A stretch of DNA of 64,000 nt, from positions 992,001 to 1,056,000 of the forward strand of contig NZ_VFPN01000001.1 of NCBI RefSeq assembly GCF_006716695.1, written 5' to 3'. The translations under genes were made by a program, and so were the position numbers. Shown in pieces: positions 36,435 through 45,568 of this stretch (position 1 is the first letter of the stretch; each line of letters opens with the position of its first letter). Below the pieces are notes generated by a model. The model saw only the letters and a list, made by a program, of their open reading frames with translations. It searched no databases and was not told the DNA's origin. This DNA comes from Klugiella xanthotipulae (GTDB taxonomy: Bacteria; Actinomycetota; Actinomycetes; Actinomycetales; Microbacteriaceae).

Positions 36435-36532
36435 AGCACGCTCAGAAGAACGCACAACGACCATCATAACGAATCCCCGCCGATCTGACGAACCGAGGTG
36501 TTTTTACGGCCACATTCTCGGGATGATCTCAG

Positions 36533-37798
36533 CTAGCGACCGGCCGTGCACGTGACCTCGTCGGCGCTTTGACCCTTCACGTTCTGCGGTAGATCAATTG
36601 TGCCCGGCACAGCCGGGGTGGTCGCGGCGGGATCAGGAACAGCCCCATCCGTGGTCGGTGCCGTGGTCGGTGTTGTGGCGGTGCTGTCAGCACCCTCAAC
36701 CTCCGTCGCAGGGCCGGTACCACCGGTTACGTTAAAGGCGGTGCCACTCTTGATCGCGGCAATCAGAGACTCGGCTGCGGGATAGTCCGGCGCCACCTTA
36801 TTGGGGTTATAGGGGTGCGTTTTTACCGGATACTGCACAAAGTTGATCTTGTTGACGTCGATATCCTTCACGGTCGCCGCGACGGAGAGCAGCGCCGGAA
36901 TCGAGTTGAGACTCGTGGAGAGCGTGAGACTCTCGGTCGTGGATTTCGCGAGCGCGAAGAGCCGGGTGGGGTTGGTCAGGGTATCGGCTGCCTTCATCTC
37001 ACGGACCAGGCTCGACAGGAAGGCCTGCTGGCTACTGATACGGCTCATATCCCCACCATCGCCAATACCGTGCCGCGAGCGGAGGAACATGAGCGCATCC
37101 ATGCCCTGAAGAGTGTGCATACCCTTGGTGAGAGACAGCCCCGTGTAGGGGTCGTTGATGTCCTGGGACACGCACACGGGCACGCCACCGACGGCGTTGG
37201 TCATCCCGATAACGCCCTGAAAGTCGATCATGCCGGCGTAGCCGATCTCAATACCCGTAAGTTCCTGGATGGTGAGCACCGCACAGGCGAGCCCACCGTA
37301 GTCGAGGGCCACATTGAGGGGCTGCTCGTTCATTTCAGGGTAGTAGTTGGGGGTGCCGTCTTCACTCGGGCACGAGGGGATGGGAATCATTAGGTCACGC
37401 GGAAAACTCGTCACGGTAGCGGTCTTATGATCTGCCGACACGGACAGCAACATATTGACATCGTTACGGGCCCCGCCGCCAGCATTCTCGGCCTCAAACT
37501 CGCCGGTGCGGCCATCGGTGCCCGCCAGGAAGATGTTGATAGCCCCCTTCATTGCCCCCACACCGTTAACCACCGGGGGTTTGCCGTCGCCGGTGACCAG
37601 GTTGACGGAGGGTTTAAGGCTGTCAGCAACAACCCACGTGGCGTAGCTCACAACCGACGCCCCACTGACGGCGACAACGGTGACCCCAGCGGCCAGCACC
37701 TTCAGACCGTTCACCCACCACACCGAACGCTTTTGACGCCCGTGTCGGACGGCCGTGCCACCCGTACTACCCGACGCGCGCTTCGACGAAGCCGACAT
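36533..37798 (-). CDS. LytR-CpsA-Psr (LCP) family cell-wall ligase
   Basis: 421 residues from ATG 37798. A basic cytosolic tail is followed by one membrane anchor (VLAAGVTVVAVSGASVVSYA), then the LCP domain with INIFLAGTDGR, ARNDVNMLLSV and TVTSFPRDLMIPIP, carrying the Arg/Asp residues that bind polyprenyl pyrophosphate. A Thr/Ala/Pro-rich tail ends in CTAGR. LCP enzymes attach glycopolymers such as arabinogalactan or teichoic acids to peptidoglycan, acting outside the membrane. Confidence 0.93.
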   Translation of the reverse strand: MSASSKRASGSTGGTAVRHGRQKRSVWWVNGLKVLAAGVTVVAVSGASVVSYATWVVADSLKPSVNLVTGDGKPPVVNGVGAMKGAINIFLAGTDGRTGEFEAENAGGGARNDVNMLLSVSADHKTATVTSFPRDLMIPIPSCPSEDGTPNYYPEMNEQPLNVALDYGGLACAVLTIQELTGIEIGYAGMIDFQGVIGMTNAVGGVPVCVSQDINDPYTGLSLTKGMHTLQGMDALMFLRSRHGIGDGGDMSRISSQQAFLSSLVREMKAADTLTNPTRLFALAKSTTESLTLSTSLNSIPALLSVAATVKDIDVNKINFVQYPVKTHPYNPNKVAPDYPAAESLIAAIKSGTAFNVTGGTGPATEVEGADSTATTPTTAPTTDGAVPDPAATTPAVPGTIDLPQNVKGQSADEVTCTAGR

Positions 37799-38129
37799 CA
37801 CCACCACCAAACTGAAAGGATATTTTCCCGCACGTTCGGTAACAATAGTCACCGAATGGCGGGCTCTGACATTCTCTGCGGCTCCCCCCATCCGGGAGCA
37901 CACGTCCTACCCAGTTTACTGATTGATCAGAGAAAACACTGTGAAGTCGCGGGATATACACCACACGCTTCACCCGGATGTGACGGGCAGCCGGAAGGGA
38001 AAACCGGTTTTTTGACCGGTATTTGTGGTGGGTCATCCCGCGGCCTCACCGACTAATTTCCCGGATTGATGCGGGTAGAGTGGTGCCAGCCGCCACACAA
38101 TGTGTCGGAGTGAAAGGCCTAACAGCATC
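37799..38129. other. Divergent intergenic region without genes
   Basis: 331 bases between the LCP gene and the membrane-protein gene. It contains the palindrome AAAACCGGTTTT and a TAGAGT box at about 38075-38080 that could be the -10 of the plus-strand gene. No open frame or RNA is convincing. Confidence 0.4.
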
Positions 38130-39500
38130 ATGTCAGCAAAGAAGTCCCAATCGGGTCGTTCAGCCAGCTCCTCGGCTAAAACCCGTGGGCCAGCCACCGC
38201 ACGGGGCACCCTGGTGGGCGTGGCGGAACCCACCCCCGCCACGATTATTGGGCCCTTCAACCTGCGCGAGTACCTTCTCCTGGGCATGGGTGTGCTCTTT
38301 ATCTTGAACTCATTTCTCCCCATCCTGAGCGTTTCCGGCTCCGGCATCACCGTGGGCTACAACGCCTGGACGGCACCGGGGATGCAGATTGTCCTGATCG
38401 CCATCTTCGCCGTCTTCCCGGCAATCACCTCCGTCCTGATCGCTCTGCGCCGCCTGATGCCCGAGACACACTGGCGCGTCGGCTCGCTCTCCATCGACCA
38501 GTACGCCTCGGTGGCCTCCGTGGTCCTGAGCATCACCTACCTCACCACAATGTTCCTGTTGACCATCTCGCTCCCGGCCGCCACGCTGACCACCACCGGA
38601 GCCGGGCTTTTCAGCGGCCTCGGCCTGTCTCTCATCAGCGTCGCGCTCACCACGGGTGCGTACCGGATCCCCTTCTTTCGTGGTGAATTTATCAGCCGCG
38701 CGGAGGCCCCCGCTCACCCGATGGCCCGCCCCGCCATGCGGGTGGGAGTTGGCACCACGACGGGCAGTCTCGACTTCGAGCTCCCCTCGGCCGGTCCCTC
38801 CCCCACCGCCCCGCGCACCGACACGGGATCCTCGGGCGGGCTAGACCCGGCCTCCGCAGAACAGGATGGAAGTATCCCAGAGGACAGTATCGTTGATGCG
38901 CCCGGGGTGGTGGAACCAGCCGCATCTGAGGCCCTTTCCGAGCACCCGGATGGCTTCGACGGGTATCTGGTGTCGGCACCCCCGATTGACGAGGTCCGGC
39001 AGTTTGGCGACTCTGACAAGTCGGTGGAGGATATCCCGCCAGCCCCACTCTCACCGGGAGTACTGCCCGAAGCTGACCCAGCCTCGACCGACAGCATCAA
39101 CCCGGCTAATCTGGGCATCGGGCTGGGTTCCCTGGCGGGCGTGGACCGGGGGGAGATTCCCGGCGTGGCCGACGGTCCGATTGAGATCGACAGTCGGCAA
39201 TTGGGCGGAGGAGAAGCGGAGGGCGTGGCCACCGCCCCCAACGACCTACTCGCCGCCGAGGGAGCCTTCGAGGCCACCCCCGAGGACGTTGTCATTGCCG
39301 AGGTGGTGTACGACTCCTTCTGGATCGCCGTCCCCGACGCGCGCGACGTGATCGACGAGGCCACAGGCGGGTTGGTCTTTGTGGCCACCCCCGGCGTCTG
39401 GATCCTCGCCGTCGAAGACCGCGGACACGCCCTGCTCCTACGCCACGAGGATGGCCGCGAGGGCCTCCTCCGCGACGTCACCGGCGTGCACCGGGCGTAG
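38130..39500 (+). CDS. Membrane protein with four helices and a long acidic cytosolic tail
   Basis: 456 residues. A basic Ser-rich tail (1-30) leads into four hydrophobic segments (about 40-62, 75-97, 115-135, 145-165). Then come about 170 acidic, Pro-rich disordered residues and a small C-terminal domain (EDVVIAEVVYDSFWIAVPDA ... GVWILAVEDRGHALLL). I recognise no family. The start ATG follows AAAGGCC at a rather long distance. A GC-rich hairpin after the stop may terminate it. Confidence 0.65.
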   Translation: MSAKKSQSGRSASSSAKTRGPATARGTLVGVAEPTPATIIGPFNLREYLLLGMGVLFILNSFLPILSVSGSGITVGYNAWTAPGMQIVLIAIFAVFPAITSVLIALRRLMPETHWRVGSLSIDQYASVASVVLSITYLTTMFLLTISLPAATLTTTGAGLFSGLGLSLISVALTTGAYRIPFFRGEFISRAEAPAHPMARPAMRVGVGTTTGSLDFELPSAGPSPTAPRTDTGSSGGLDPASAEQDGSIPEDSIVDAPGVVEPAASEALSEHPDGFDGYLVSAPPIDEVRQFGDSDKSVEDIPPAPLSPGVLPEADPASTDSINPANLGIGLGSLAGVDRGEIPGVADGPIEIDSRQLGGGEAEGVATAPNDLLAAEGAFEATPEDVVIAEVVYDSFWIAVPDARDVIDEATGGLVFVATPGVWILAVEDRGHALLLRHEDGREGLLRDVTGVHRA

Positions 39501-40135
39501 TCTCACGCAGAGATCCGTAGCCCCCCGGCTGGGAGGACCTACTTCTTCCGGCCGGGGGTACGTGGAACGGACGGAGTCACTCGTTCCGCTCAGGCACCGG
39601 GCAGGTGATGCCGCCCCGGTATCACCTGATACGTACGTGCGGAGGGCGTGGGATTCGACCCCATCTACAGTCACACCGCACGGCGAGGGATCAACTTAGT
39701 GCCGCGGAAACCACCGCCTCACTCACTCAGGGTGAGGCGCAATAATCAGGTGCTTATTCGATTAATTGTGGGCAGAGCGCTCGTTGCCCCCTGATGGCCC
39801 TGACAATGATCAACCCATGATGAAAACCGCTGCTGTGATCGCTGCTCTACTACCTCGGGCAGTTGCAACGATCAAGATGTGCTGATGGTTTTTCCACAGA
39901 CACCGCCCTCACGGAGCCCGTGTCCACAATCAGGGCGTAGCATCAGGTGCCCCGCCTACGATAGACGCGTGACCGACCATACCCACCCCGCACATGCACC
40001 AGTTCGACGCTGGCCTATGGGGCCTCGCGGTCGAGGCGGACTGCCACATGAACCCTGTGGATAACTTCAGTAAGTTCCGCGAATTTACTGGACAATATGG
40101 CCCATCAAACCTGTGAATAATTTGCATATCTCACA
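39501..40135. other. Gene-poor left arm of the DUF3800 island
   Basis: 635 bases. It holds the tRNA-Ser-like segment at 39639-39663, a CGCCTCAC/GTGAGGCG hairpin near 39716, and three DnaA-box-like nonamers: TTTTCCACA at 39890, TGTGGATAA at 40056 and TGTGAATAA at 40112. It also holds the leaderless-type start TACGAT-6-GTG at 39969, which opens only 31 codons. No gene is supported. Confidence 0.5.
39639..39663 (-). repeat. tRNA-Ser 3'-end duplicate (attachment-site-like)
   Basis: This 25-base segment matches 41104-41128, the 3' acceptor and T-arm of tRNA-Ser(TGA), at 23 positions and in the same orientation. One change restores perfect pairing with the tRNA 5' acceptor strand. A copy of a tRNA 3' end about 1.46 kb from the intact gene is what site-specific integration into a tRNA leaves behind. 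No integrase gene is present. Confidence 0.55.
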
Positions 40136-40164
40136 TTGATAAATGTTCCCCCCTGTGTTAACCT
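40136..40164 (+). promoter_or_regulatory. Promoter of the DUF3800-linked RNA
   Basis: TTGATA (40136-40141), an exact 17-base spacer, then TAACCT (40159-40164). The predicted start, about 40171, is the first base of the RNA's closing stem. Confidence 0.65.
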
Positions 40165-40170
40165 GTAGTC

Positions 40171-40259
40171 GAAATCAAGACCACGGGGACAACACCAGAC
40201 TTGCTGCCAAGTCCTTCTGACACCGTTCAGATGAGGTGCCCCGGGTCTTCGATTTCTTT
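40171..40259 (+). ncRNA. Structured RNA next to a DUF3800 gene
   Basis: The segment folds as a three-way junction. The outer stem GAAATCAAGACC (40171-40182) pairs with GGTCTT-C-GATTTC (40244-40256) with one bulged C. It continues as CGGGG/CCCCG (40184-40188 with 40239-40243) and CACC/GGTG. Inside are two hairpins: GACTTG-CTGC-CAAGTC (40198-40213) and TCTGA-CACCGT-TCAGA (40216-40231). The 3' strand runs into TTT. It is tail-to-tail with the DUF3800 gene, meeting its stop codon. Several RNA motifs (DUF3800-I and others) are known beside such genes; whether this is one of them needs a covariance search. Confidence 0.75.
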
Positions 40260-41007
40260 AAAGCCCCCCTTCGGGCCACCAATCATAGAGAGCGCCGAAG
40301 TCAACCCTCCCCATGACCTTGAACCCGTAGCCCCACGAGCGGCCGTCTCCTGCCCGTCGGATCTGATTACGTAGCGATAGCAGGTGCACGGCCTCAAAGC
40401 CGCCGTAGCTATCTCCACAGATCGCTACTTTGAGGATGCCCGCGTACTGGTCTGCAGCCTGAAGCCCGGAGTTCAAGCTCATATCGGCAAACCGTGGATG
40501 CCGCTCAAGCAACGCCCAATCAGCATAGCCCGACGGCACCCTCGTCTTTAGCCGAAAGTAGTTAAGGGTGACTTCGTGATCGAATCCCTTGACGTGCCCG
40601 AACTGAACCTGAATTTTTTGCTTGCCCCCGGGCCAACATTCTGCCGTCAGGAGGAGCCTCTCCATCATGATGCCGGCGACATAATTGTAAAACTTGACGC
40701 CATCCTCCAGGATCGTGGCCTTGCTGGGGATGCCCGCTTTCTGGAACACTACGTAGTTGACGCAGACTCCTGGGACTTTAGCAAGCTCCCGAGTGACCAG
40801 GTGACGTCGCGAGTAAGTTTTGCAGTGCTTGACCCAGTGCAGTGGCGTCGCGGGTGGGATAGTGAATGCGGTTTTGATCCGCGCTATGGCCTGAGCTAAT
40901 TCAGCCCGTTGTTCTTCATGCACAACGACAGCGGCCATGGCAAAAAACTCCGAAGACTTCGGCCCAACGCCACGGTCGCCCGTTTCGTCAACAAAAGCAA
41001 ACAACAT
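40258..41007 (-). CDS. DUF3800-domain protein
   Basis: 249 residues. N-terminal FVDETGD (residues 5-11) and C-terminal GLQAADQYAGI with Asp186 are the two acidic motifs of DUF3800, a family with an RNase H-like layout that is common on mobile elements and has no settled function. The middle contains a Cys/His pair (HCKTYSRRHL). CATGAT lies six bases before ATG. It is convergent with the structured RNA and lies between tRNA-Ser and its partial copy, so protein and RNA may be one portable unit. Confidence 0.88.
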   Translation of the reverse strand: MLFAFVDETGDRGVGPKSSEFFAMAAVVVHEEQRAELAQAIARIKTAFTIPPATPLHWVKHCKTYSRRHLVTRELAKVPGVCVNYVVFQKAGIPSKATILEDGVKFYNYVAGIMMERLLLTAECWPGGKQKIQVQFGHVKGFDHEVTLNYFRLKTRVPSGYADWALLERHPRFADMSLNSGLQAADQYAGILKVAICGDSYGGFEAVHLLSLRNQIRRAGDGRSWGYGFKVMGRVDFGALYDWWPEGGL

Positions 41008-41054
41008 GTTCTCATCATGGCATGAAGCTATTACATCCCTGACCTTAAATAAAA

Positions 41055-41096
41055 ATACCCTTGATTCCCCCGCAGTTCCGGGAAAATCAAGGGTAT
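41055..41096 (-). terminator. Terminator after tRNA-Ser(TGA)
   Basis: On the minus strand ATACCCTTGATT and AATCAAGGGTAT form a perfect 12-base stem, followed by TTTTT. It lies nine bases beyond the tRNA. Confidence 0.88.
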
Positions 41097-41104
41097 CTAT
41101 TCCG

Positions 41105-41189
41105 CGGAGAGCGTGGGATTCGAACCCACGAGACGTTTCCGCCTACTAGTTTTCAAGACTAGCTCCTTCGGCCACTCGGACAGCCCTCC
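41105..41189 (-). tRNA. tRNA-Ser (TGA)
   Basis: Class II tRNA of 85 bases. Acceptor GGAGGGC pairs with GCTCTCC with one G-T wobble, anticodon arm CTAGTCTTGAAAACTAG gives TGA, and the T-arm is GTGGGTTCGAATCCCAC. Its 3' end is partly duplicated at 39639. The wobble in the acceptor may be a scar of recombination. Confidence 0.95.
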
Positions 41190-41308
41190 AGCGTTACCCC
41201 GCATCGGGGTAAACACAAGGAAGGAGTCTACCGGAAAAATCCGGGCCGTGGATTCGCCGTGCACCACCGGTCAGCGTCGCAACATCCGGGGGCGGGGAGT
41301 TGTCTCGC

Positions 41309-42109
41309 CTACAGGCTATTGAGCAGCTCCGCGAGCCCGTCCTCGTCAATTGAGCCCACCACGCGGTTCCCGGCGGCCTGCACGTCCGGTGGTGCCTGGC
41401 CCATCGCGGCGGCAACACCTCGGCGACCCGCCCACTGCAGCATCTCGATATCGTTACGCCCGTCACCGACCGCCACCACGTCGCCGTCGGCGATGCCCAG
41501 AAGACTCGCCACGCGTTCCAGTGCGGTTGCCTTGTTGACACCCTCCGGCGCGATATCGAGCCACGCCGTCCAGCCGATGGCGTAGCTGACCTGGCTCAGG
41601 CCCATCCGCTCGACGACCTGGAGGAAATCCTCTAGCCGGTGATCGGGTGAGACCACCACCACGCGCGTAGCCTGCGCGTGCAGCAACTCCTCGAACGGGA
41701 CCCGCTTACCCTGCCCGCCAAAGGTCGCATCCGGAAACGCCTCGGTGTAGCGGTAGAAACCCGTCTCGTCCTCCACGGCGTAGCGCGCGTTGAGGAGGTG
41801 CGGGCGCACGCGGGTAAGGATCGCTGCGGGGTCGAACGTCTCGACAAACTGACGACGATACCCACCTGCAGACATCGCATCGCGCTGCAACACGATGGCC
41901 CCGTTGGAGCACACAATGTACTCGGGGTCCAGGCCGAGGTCGCGGACCACCGGGAGCGTGGCATCCACCGAACGGCCCGTGGCAATGGTGACCTCGTGAC
42001 CGGCGGAGACAACCCTGGCAACGGCCTCGCGCACCGGGCCCGCGATGCGACCGTCACCATGCAGGATGGTGCCGTCAACGTCGAGGGCGATAAGCCTGCG
42101 GACGGCCAT
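41309..42109 (-). CDS. Cof-type HAD phosphatase
   Basis: 266 residues. Motif I is RLIALDVDGTILHGDG, motif II VTIATGRS, and motifs III/IV VNKATALERVASLLGI and VVAVGDGRNDIEMLQWAG, with the C2b cap typical of Cof/YbiV sugar-phosphate phosphatases. ATG 42109 comes one base after the serS stop, so it is coexpressed with serS. The substrate is not predictable. Confidence 0.92.
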   Translation of the reverse strand: MAVRRLIALDVDGTILHGDGRIAGPVREAVARVVSAGHEVTIATGRSVDATLPVVRDLGLDPEYIVCSNGAIVLQRDAMSAGGYRRQFVETFDPAAILTRVRPHLLNARYAVEDETGFYRYTEAFPDATFGGQGKRVPFEELLHAQATRVVVVSPDHRLEDFLQVVERMGLSQVSYAIGWTAWLDIAPEGVNKATALERVASLLGIADGDVVAVGDGRNDIEMLQWAGRRGVAAAMGQAPPDVQAAGNRVVGSIDEDGLAELLNSL

Positions 42110-42110
42110 A

Positions 42111-43379
42111 CTAGACGGCACCGGGCACAAGAAGCTCAAGCCCACCCAGGTACGGGCGCAGCGCCTCGGGGACCGTGACCGAGCCGTCTGCCCGCTGGTG
42201 GGTCTCCAGGATGGCCACCAACCAGCGCGTGGTTGCGAGCGTTCCGTTCAGGGTTGCCACCGGCGCGGTTTTACCGCTCTCGGTACGGAAGCGGGTGTCC
42301 AGGCGGCGCGCCTGGAACGTGGTGCAGTTACTCGTGGAGGTGAGCTCGCGGAAGGCACCCTGTGTGGGCACCCACGCCTCAATGTCGAACTTGCGGGCCG
42401 CGCTCGATCCGAGGTCACCTGCAGCCACGTCAATCACACGATAGCTGAGGCCCAGCGAGCGCAACATCGCCTCCTGCCAGGCGACGAGACGGTCATGCTC
42501 AGCCTCGGCCTCCTCTGGCGTGGTGTAGACAAACATTTCGAGCTTGTTGAACTGGTGCACCCGCAGGATGCCGCGGGTATCTTTACCGTGCGAGCCCGCC
42601 TCGCGCCGGTAGCAGGTAGACCATCCGGCGTAACGGATGGGCCCCTCCGTGAGGTCAAGAATCTCGTCCGCGTGGTACCCGGCCAGGGCCACCTCGCTCG
42701 TACCGGTAAGGTACAGGTCGTCCTCCGCCAGGCGGTACACCTCATCGGCATGCTCACCGAGAAAACCCGTGCCTGCCATGATCTCGGGCTTCACCAGAGT
42801 GGGCGTGATGAGCGGGATGAACCCGGCGGCGAGCGCACGGTCGAGAGCCATATTCATCAGGGCCAGCTCCAGCCTGGCCCCGATGCCGCGCAGAAAGTAG
42901 AAGCGCGCTCCGCTCACCTTGGCACCGCGACCCATGTCAATCGCGCCGAGCAACTCACCAATTTCGAGGTGATCGCGCGGCTCAAAATCGAACGAGGGAA
43001 CCTCACCCACCTCGCGCAGTGTGACAAAGTTTTCCTCGCCGCCGGAGGGAACGCCGGGGATAATCGGGTTCGCAATGCGAGTGGCCGCCGCGGTAAACGC
43101 CTGCTCCGCCTCGGTGGCCGCCACCCCCGCCGCACGCACCTGCGCCGCGAGCTGCTGCACCTCGGCCACGAGGGCCTTCTTGTCGTCGGGTGCGGCCTGG
43201 GCAACGCGCTTACCAAACGCGTTCTGCTCGGCGCGAAGAGCCTCAAACGAGGTGATCGCCGCGCGCCGGACAGAATCGGCCGCCAGGGCATCATCCACCA
43301 GGGACTCGGCATCACCGCGGGCGCGCTGAGAAAGCTTGAGGGCGTCAGGATTTTCGCGAAGCAGAACCGGATCAATCAC
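42111..43379 (-). CDS. serS: Seryl-tRNA synthetase
   Basis: 422 residues from GTG 43379. An N-terminal coiled-coil arm (about 30-100) binds the tRNA-Ser long arm. Class II motifs follow: [13 protein letters not shown], motif 2 [20 protein letters not shown] and motif 3 near [15 protein letters not shown]. It charges the two tRNA-Ser species also encoded in this window. TAGACT lies seven bases before GTG, so it is leaderless. Confidence 0.96.
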   Translation of the reverse strand: MIDPVLLRENPDALKLSQRARGDAESLVDDALAADSVRRAAITSFEALRAEQNAFGKRVAQAAPDDKKALVAEVQQLAAQVRAAGVAATEAEQAFTAAATRIANPIIPGVPSGGEENFVTLREVGEVPSFDFEPRDHLEIGELLGAIDMGRGAKVSGARFYFLRGIGARLELALMNMALDRALAAGFIPLITPTLVKPEIMAGTGFLGEHADEVYRLAEDDLYLTGTSEVALAGYHADEILDLTEGPIRYAGWSTCYRREAGSHGKDTRGILRVHQFNKLEMFVYTTPEEAEAEHDRLVAWQEAMLRSLGLSYRVIDVAAGDLGSSAARKFDIEAWVPTQGAFRELTSTSNCTTFQARRLDTRFRTESGKTAPVATLNGTLATTRWLVAILETHQRADGSVTVPEALRPYLGGLELLVPGAV

Positions 43380-43436
43380 GGAACTCAGTCTAACCCGAGC
43401 ACCACGGCGGCTGCGGATAACGTAGCGTAAGCAGCT

Positions 43437-44429
43437 ATGGGAGAAAAATCTTCGTCGCAGTACCCACGCGCTGCCGTCATTTACCACCCACACAAGGTGG
43501 ATGTCACAGCCCTGCGCGAAGCCTTCACCACCCAGCAGCGCCAATCCGGCTGGGCCGAGACCCTCTGGTACGAGACCACGGCGGCGGACGCCGGTCAAAC
43601 GCAGACCCGTCACGCCATCGAGGCGGGGGCGGATGTCGTCGTCGCGGTCGGCGGCGACGGCACGGTGCGCGCCGTCGCCGAGGCGCTCCGCGGCACGGGG
43701 ATTCCCCTCGGACTCGTGCCGCAGGGAACCGGCAACCTACTGGCCCGCAACATCGACATCCCCCTCGGTGACCTCACAGACTCCGCGGCACGGGTGTTCA
43801 CGGGCGTTAACCGACCACTCGACCTGGGCATCATGACGGTTGTGCGCGAGAACGGGGACAGCACCGAGCACGTCTTCCTCGTGCTGGCCGGGGTGGGCCT
43901 CGATGCCGCCGCGATCAAGGCCACGCAGTCCAAACTGAAGAAGCGGGTGGGCTGGCTGGCCTACGTGGACGGCGGAATCCGGGCGATCATCGAGCAGAAG
44001 CCACTGCGCGTGAAGTACCGCTTTGACGACCGCCCACGAGGCGTGCTCTCGGCCTACAGCATCATGATCGGCAACTGCGGGCTGATGCCCGGAGGGGTGC
44101 TGCTGATCCCGGAGGCCAAACCCGATGACGGCCTGCTCGACTTTGTTGCACTGCGCCCCCAGGGCTGGTTCTCCTGGCTAAAAATCTGGCGCACAATCGG
44201 CTGGGAGAACGGCGTACTGCGCAAAACGAAAACGGGACGCAAGATTATCGACCTCACCAACGACACCAAATCGGTGACCTACCTCACAGGCAAGCGGTTT
44301 GACCTATCGCTTGAGCAGCCGGAAGAGGTCCAGCTCGACGGGGACGAGTTTGGCACGGCGGTGGCCGTGCACGGGGGCGTAGACCCGGGAGCGCTGGTGG
44401 TGCGGGTGAGTCCGGGGAGCGGCGCGTAG
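43437..44429 (+). CDS. Diacylglycerol/lipid kinase family protein
   Basis: 330 residues with the lipid-kinase loop [18 protein letters not shown] and [15 protein letters not shown], then the acidic metal site region GVGLDAAAI and the C-terminal [10 protein letters not shown]. It probably phosphorylates diacylglycerol or a related lipid at the membrane. It is divergent from serS. TAGCGT lies eight bases before ATG, possibly leaderless. Confidence 0.9.
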   Translation: MGEKSSSQYPRAAVIYHPHKVDVTALREAFTTQQRQSGWAETLWYETTAADAGQTQTRHAIEAGADVVVAVGGDGTVRAVAEALRGTGIPLGLVPQGTGNLLARNIDIPLGDLTDSAARVFTGVNRPLDLGIMTVVRENGDSTEHVFLVLAGVGLDAAAIKATQSKLKKRVGWLAYVDGGIRAIIEQKPLRVKYRFDDRPRGVLSAYSIMIGNCGLMPGGVLLIPEAKPDDGLLDFVALRPQGWFSWLKIWRTIGWENGVLRKTKTGRKIIDLTNDTKSVTYLTGKRFDLSLEQPEEVQLDGDEFGTAVAVHGGVDPGALVVRVSPGSGA

Positions 44430-44435
44430 CGGCAC

Positions 44436-45185
44436 CTACGGCCGGTAGAGCCGATACCCGCGCTTACCCTCGGATGTCAGGTTAAAACCGGTGCGGAAAA
44501 ACGCGCCGATTTTACCGGGGAGGCGGAACCCCACGATCATCCGTCGGCTGCGCGTCGTGCGTTTAAACCGCTCGGCCGCCTCCCGTCCGGTGAGGGTCTC
44601 GGGGCCGCGCATCACCCACGGGGCCGCGCGCGGATCCGGCGAGAGCGCGGTGCACAACTCGTCGGCCACCTCATCCTCATCGACCGATTGAAACGACGTG
44701 CCCGAGGGAGCCAGAATCACGCCAAGGCCCCGGGCTCGAGAGAAAATCATGTCCAGGAACGAGTGAAACTGGGTACAGATCAGCACGCTGGACGGGAAGG
44801 ACGCCCGTGTGTAGACATCCGCCTGGGCCTCCTTGGCCGCGTAATACGACCAGTTCGAGGTGTCGGCGTTGAGAATCGACAGCACCACCACGTGCGTGGT
44901 CTGACCGAGACTCTCAATCGTGTCGGTGACAGCGCGCGCCCCGGCAACGAGGCGCTGAGGGTGTTTCACGGCATCCGTGAGATCAAAGACGACGTGCGCC
45001 CCGGCGAGGGCCGTGCGCAACTCGGCGCGATTACTCGACGAACCCGACATCATGCCGATGCCCTTGGGCAGTGCCTCGCGGGGCTCATGCCGGGCAAGAA
45101 CCGTAACGTGGTGGCCCATCTCGGCCGCGCGGATGGCGACACGACGGCCAATCCGACCGGTGCCTCCCAATACTGTGACTCTCAT
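44436..45185 (-). CDS. NAD(P)H-binding SDR/NmrA-type protein
   Basis: 249 residues. MRVTVLGGTGRIGRRVAIRA gives the GxxGxxG Rossmann motif, followed by ALAGAHVVFDLTDA and the active-site-like NWSYYAAKEAQAD. The C-terminal half carries FQSVDEDEVADEL, typical of atypical short-chain dehydrogenases that act as sensors or oxidoreductases. The substrate is unknown. GGGGG lies before ATG. Confidence 0.85.
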   Translation of the reverse strand: MRVTVLGGTGRIGRRVAIRAAEMGHHVTVLARHEPREALPKGIGMMSGSSSNRAELRTALAGAHVVFDLTDAVKHPQRLVAGARAVTDTIESLGQTTHVVVLSILNADTSNWSYYAAKEAQADVYTRASFPSSVLICTQFHSFLDMIFSRARGLGVILAPSGTSFQSVDEDEVADELCTALSPDPRAAPWVMRGPETLTGREAAERFKRTTRSRRMIVGFRLPGKIGAFFRTGFNLTSEGKRGYRLYRP

Positions 45186-45238
45186 GTGTCCCCCACCACC
45201 GCGTTAGAGCACGGTACTTGGGTTTTAGGGTACAACGG

Positions 45239-45568
45239 ATGCCCGGGCTGGCCCCGGGAGACCCGCCCGGTGGGGGGCAAATTCTCTCGAAGCGAATTAT
45301 TGTGGTCTGCCGTGGCAGCGGAACCGGGGCGCGCCTCGTTGACGGTGTCTTCGCCGCCCCCGCCCTGAGTCACTGCACACAGGAGGCGACGCTGCTGCTG
45401 GTGTGCGCCGACATCCAGGAGGTCTTTCGCGCGTCCCTCGACGGCGGTGCCGCCATCGTCCGTTCGGTTGTTCACGACGCGTTTGGGCGGCACGCCGTTG
45501 TGCAATTTTCCCGCGCTGAGGTTGTGGAACTGTGGGAACCGTCGCAGAACGACGGGATGATCGCCTAG
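45239..45568 (+). CDS. Hypothetical protein
   Basis: 109 residues from ATG 45239, which lies exactly seven bases after TAGGGT (leaderless pattern). Codon use is good and the body alternates strands and helices (RIIVVCRGSGTGARLVDGVF, ATLLLVCADIQEVFRASL). The N-terminal 15 residues are Pro/Gly-rich. The stop overlaps the pheA stop convergently. I recognise no family. Confidence 0.45.
   Translation: MPGLAPGDPPGGGQILSKRIIVVCRGSGTGARLVDGVFAAPALSHCTQEATLLLVCADIQEVFRASLDGGAAIVRSVVHDAFGRHAVVQFSRAEVVELWEPSQNDGMIA

Noticed and set aside
39969-40064. A 31-codon leaderless frame with TACGAT six bases upstream of GTG
   Set aside because: The promoter-like spacing is good, but the Pro/Arg/Gly-rich product matches nothing and a second overlapping frame (39994-40116) is equally plausible; not enough to call a gene.
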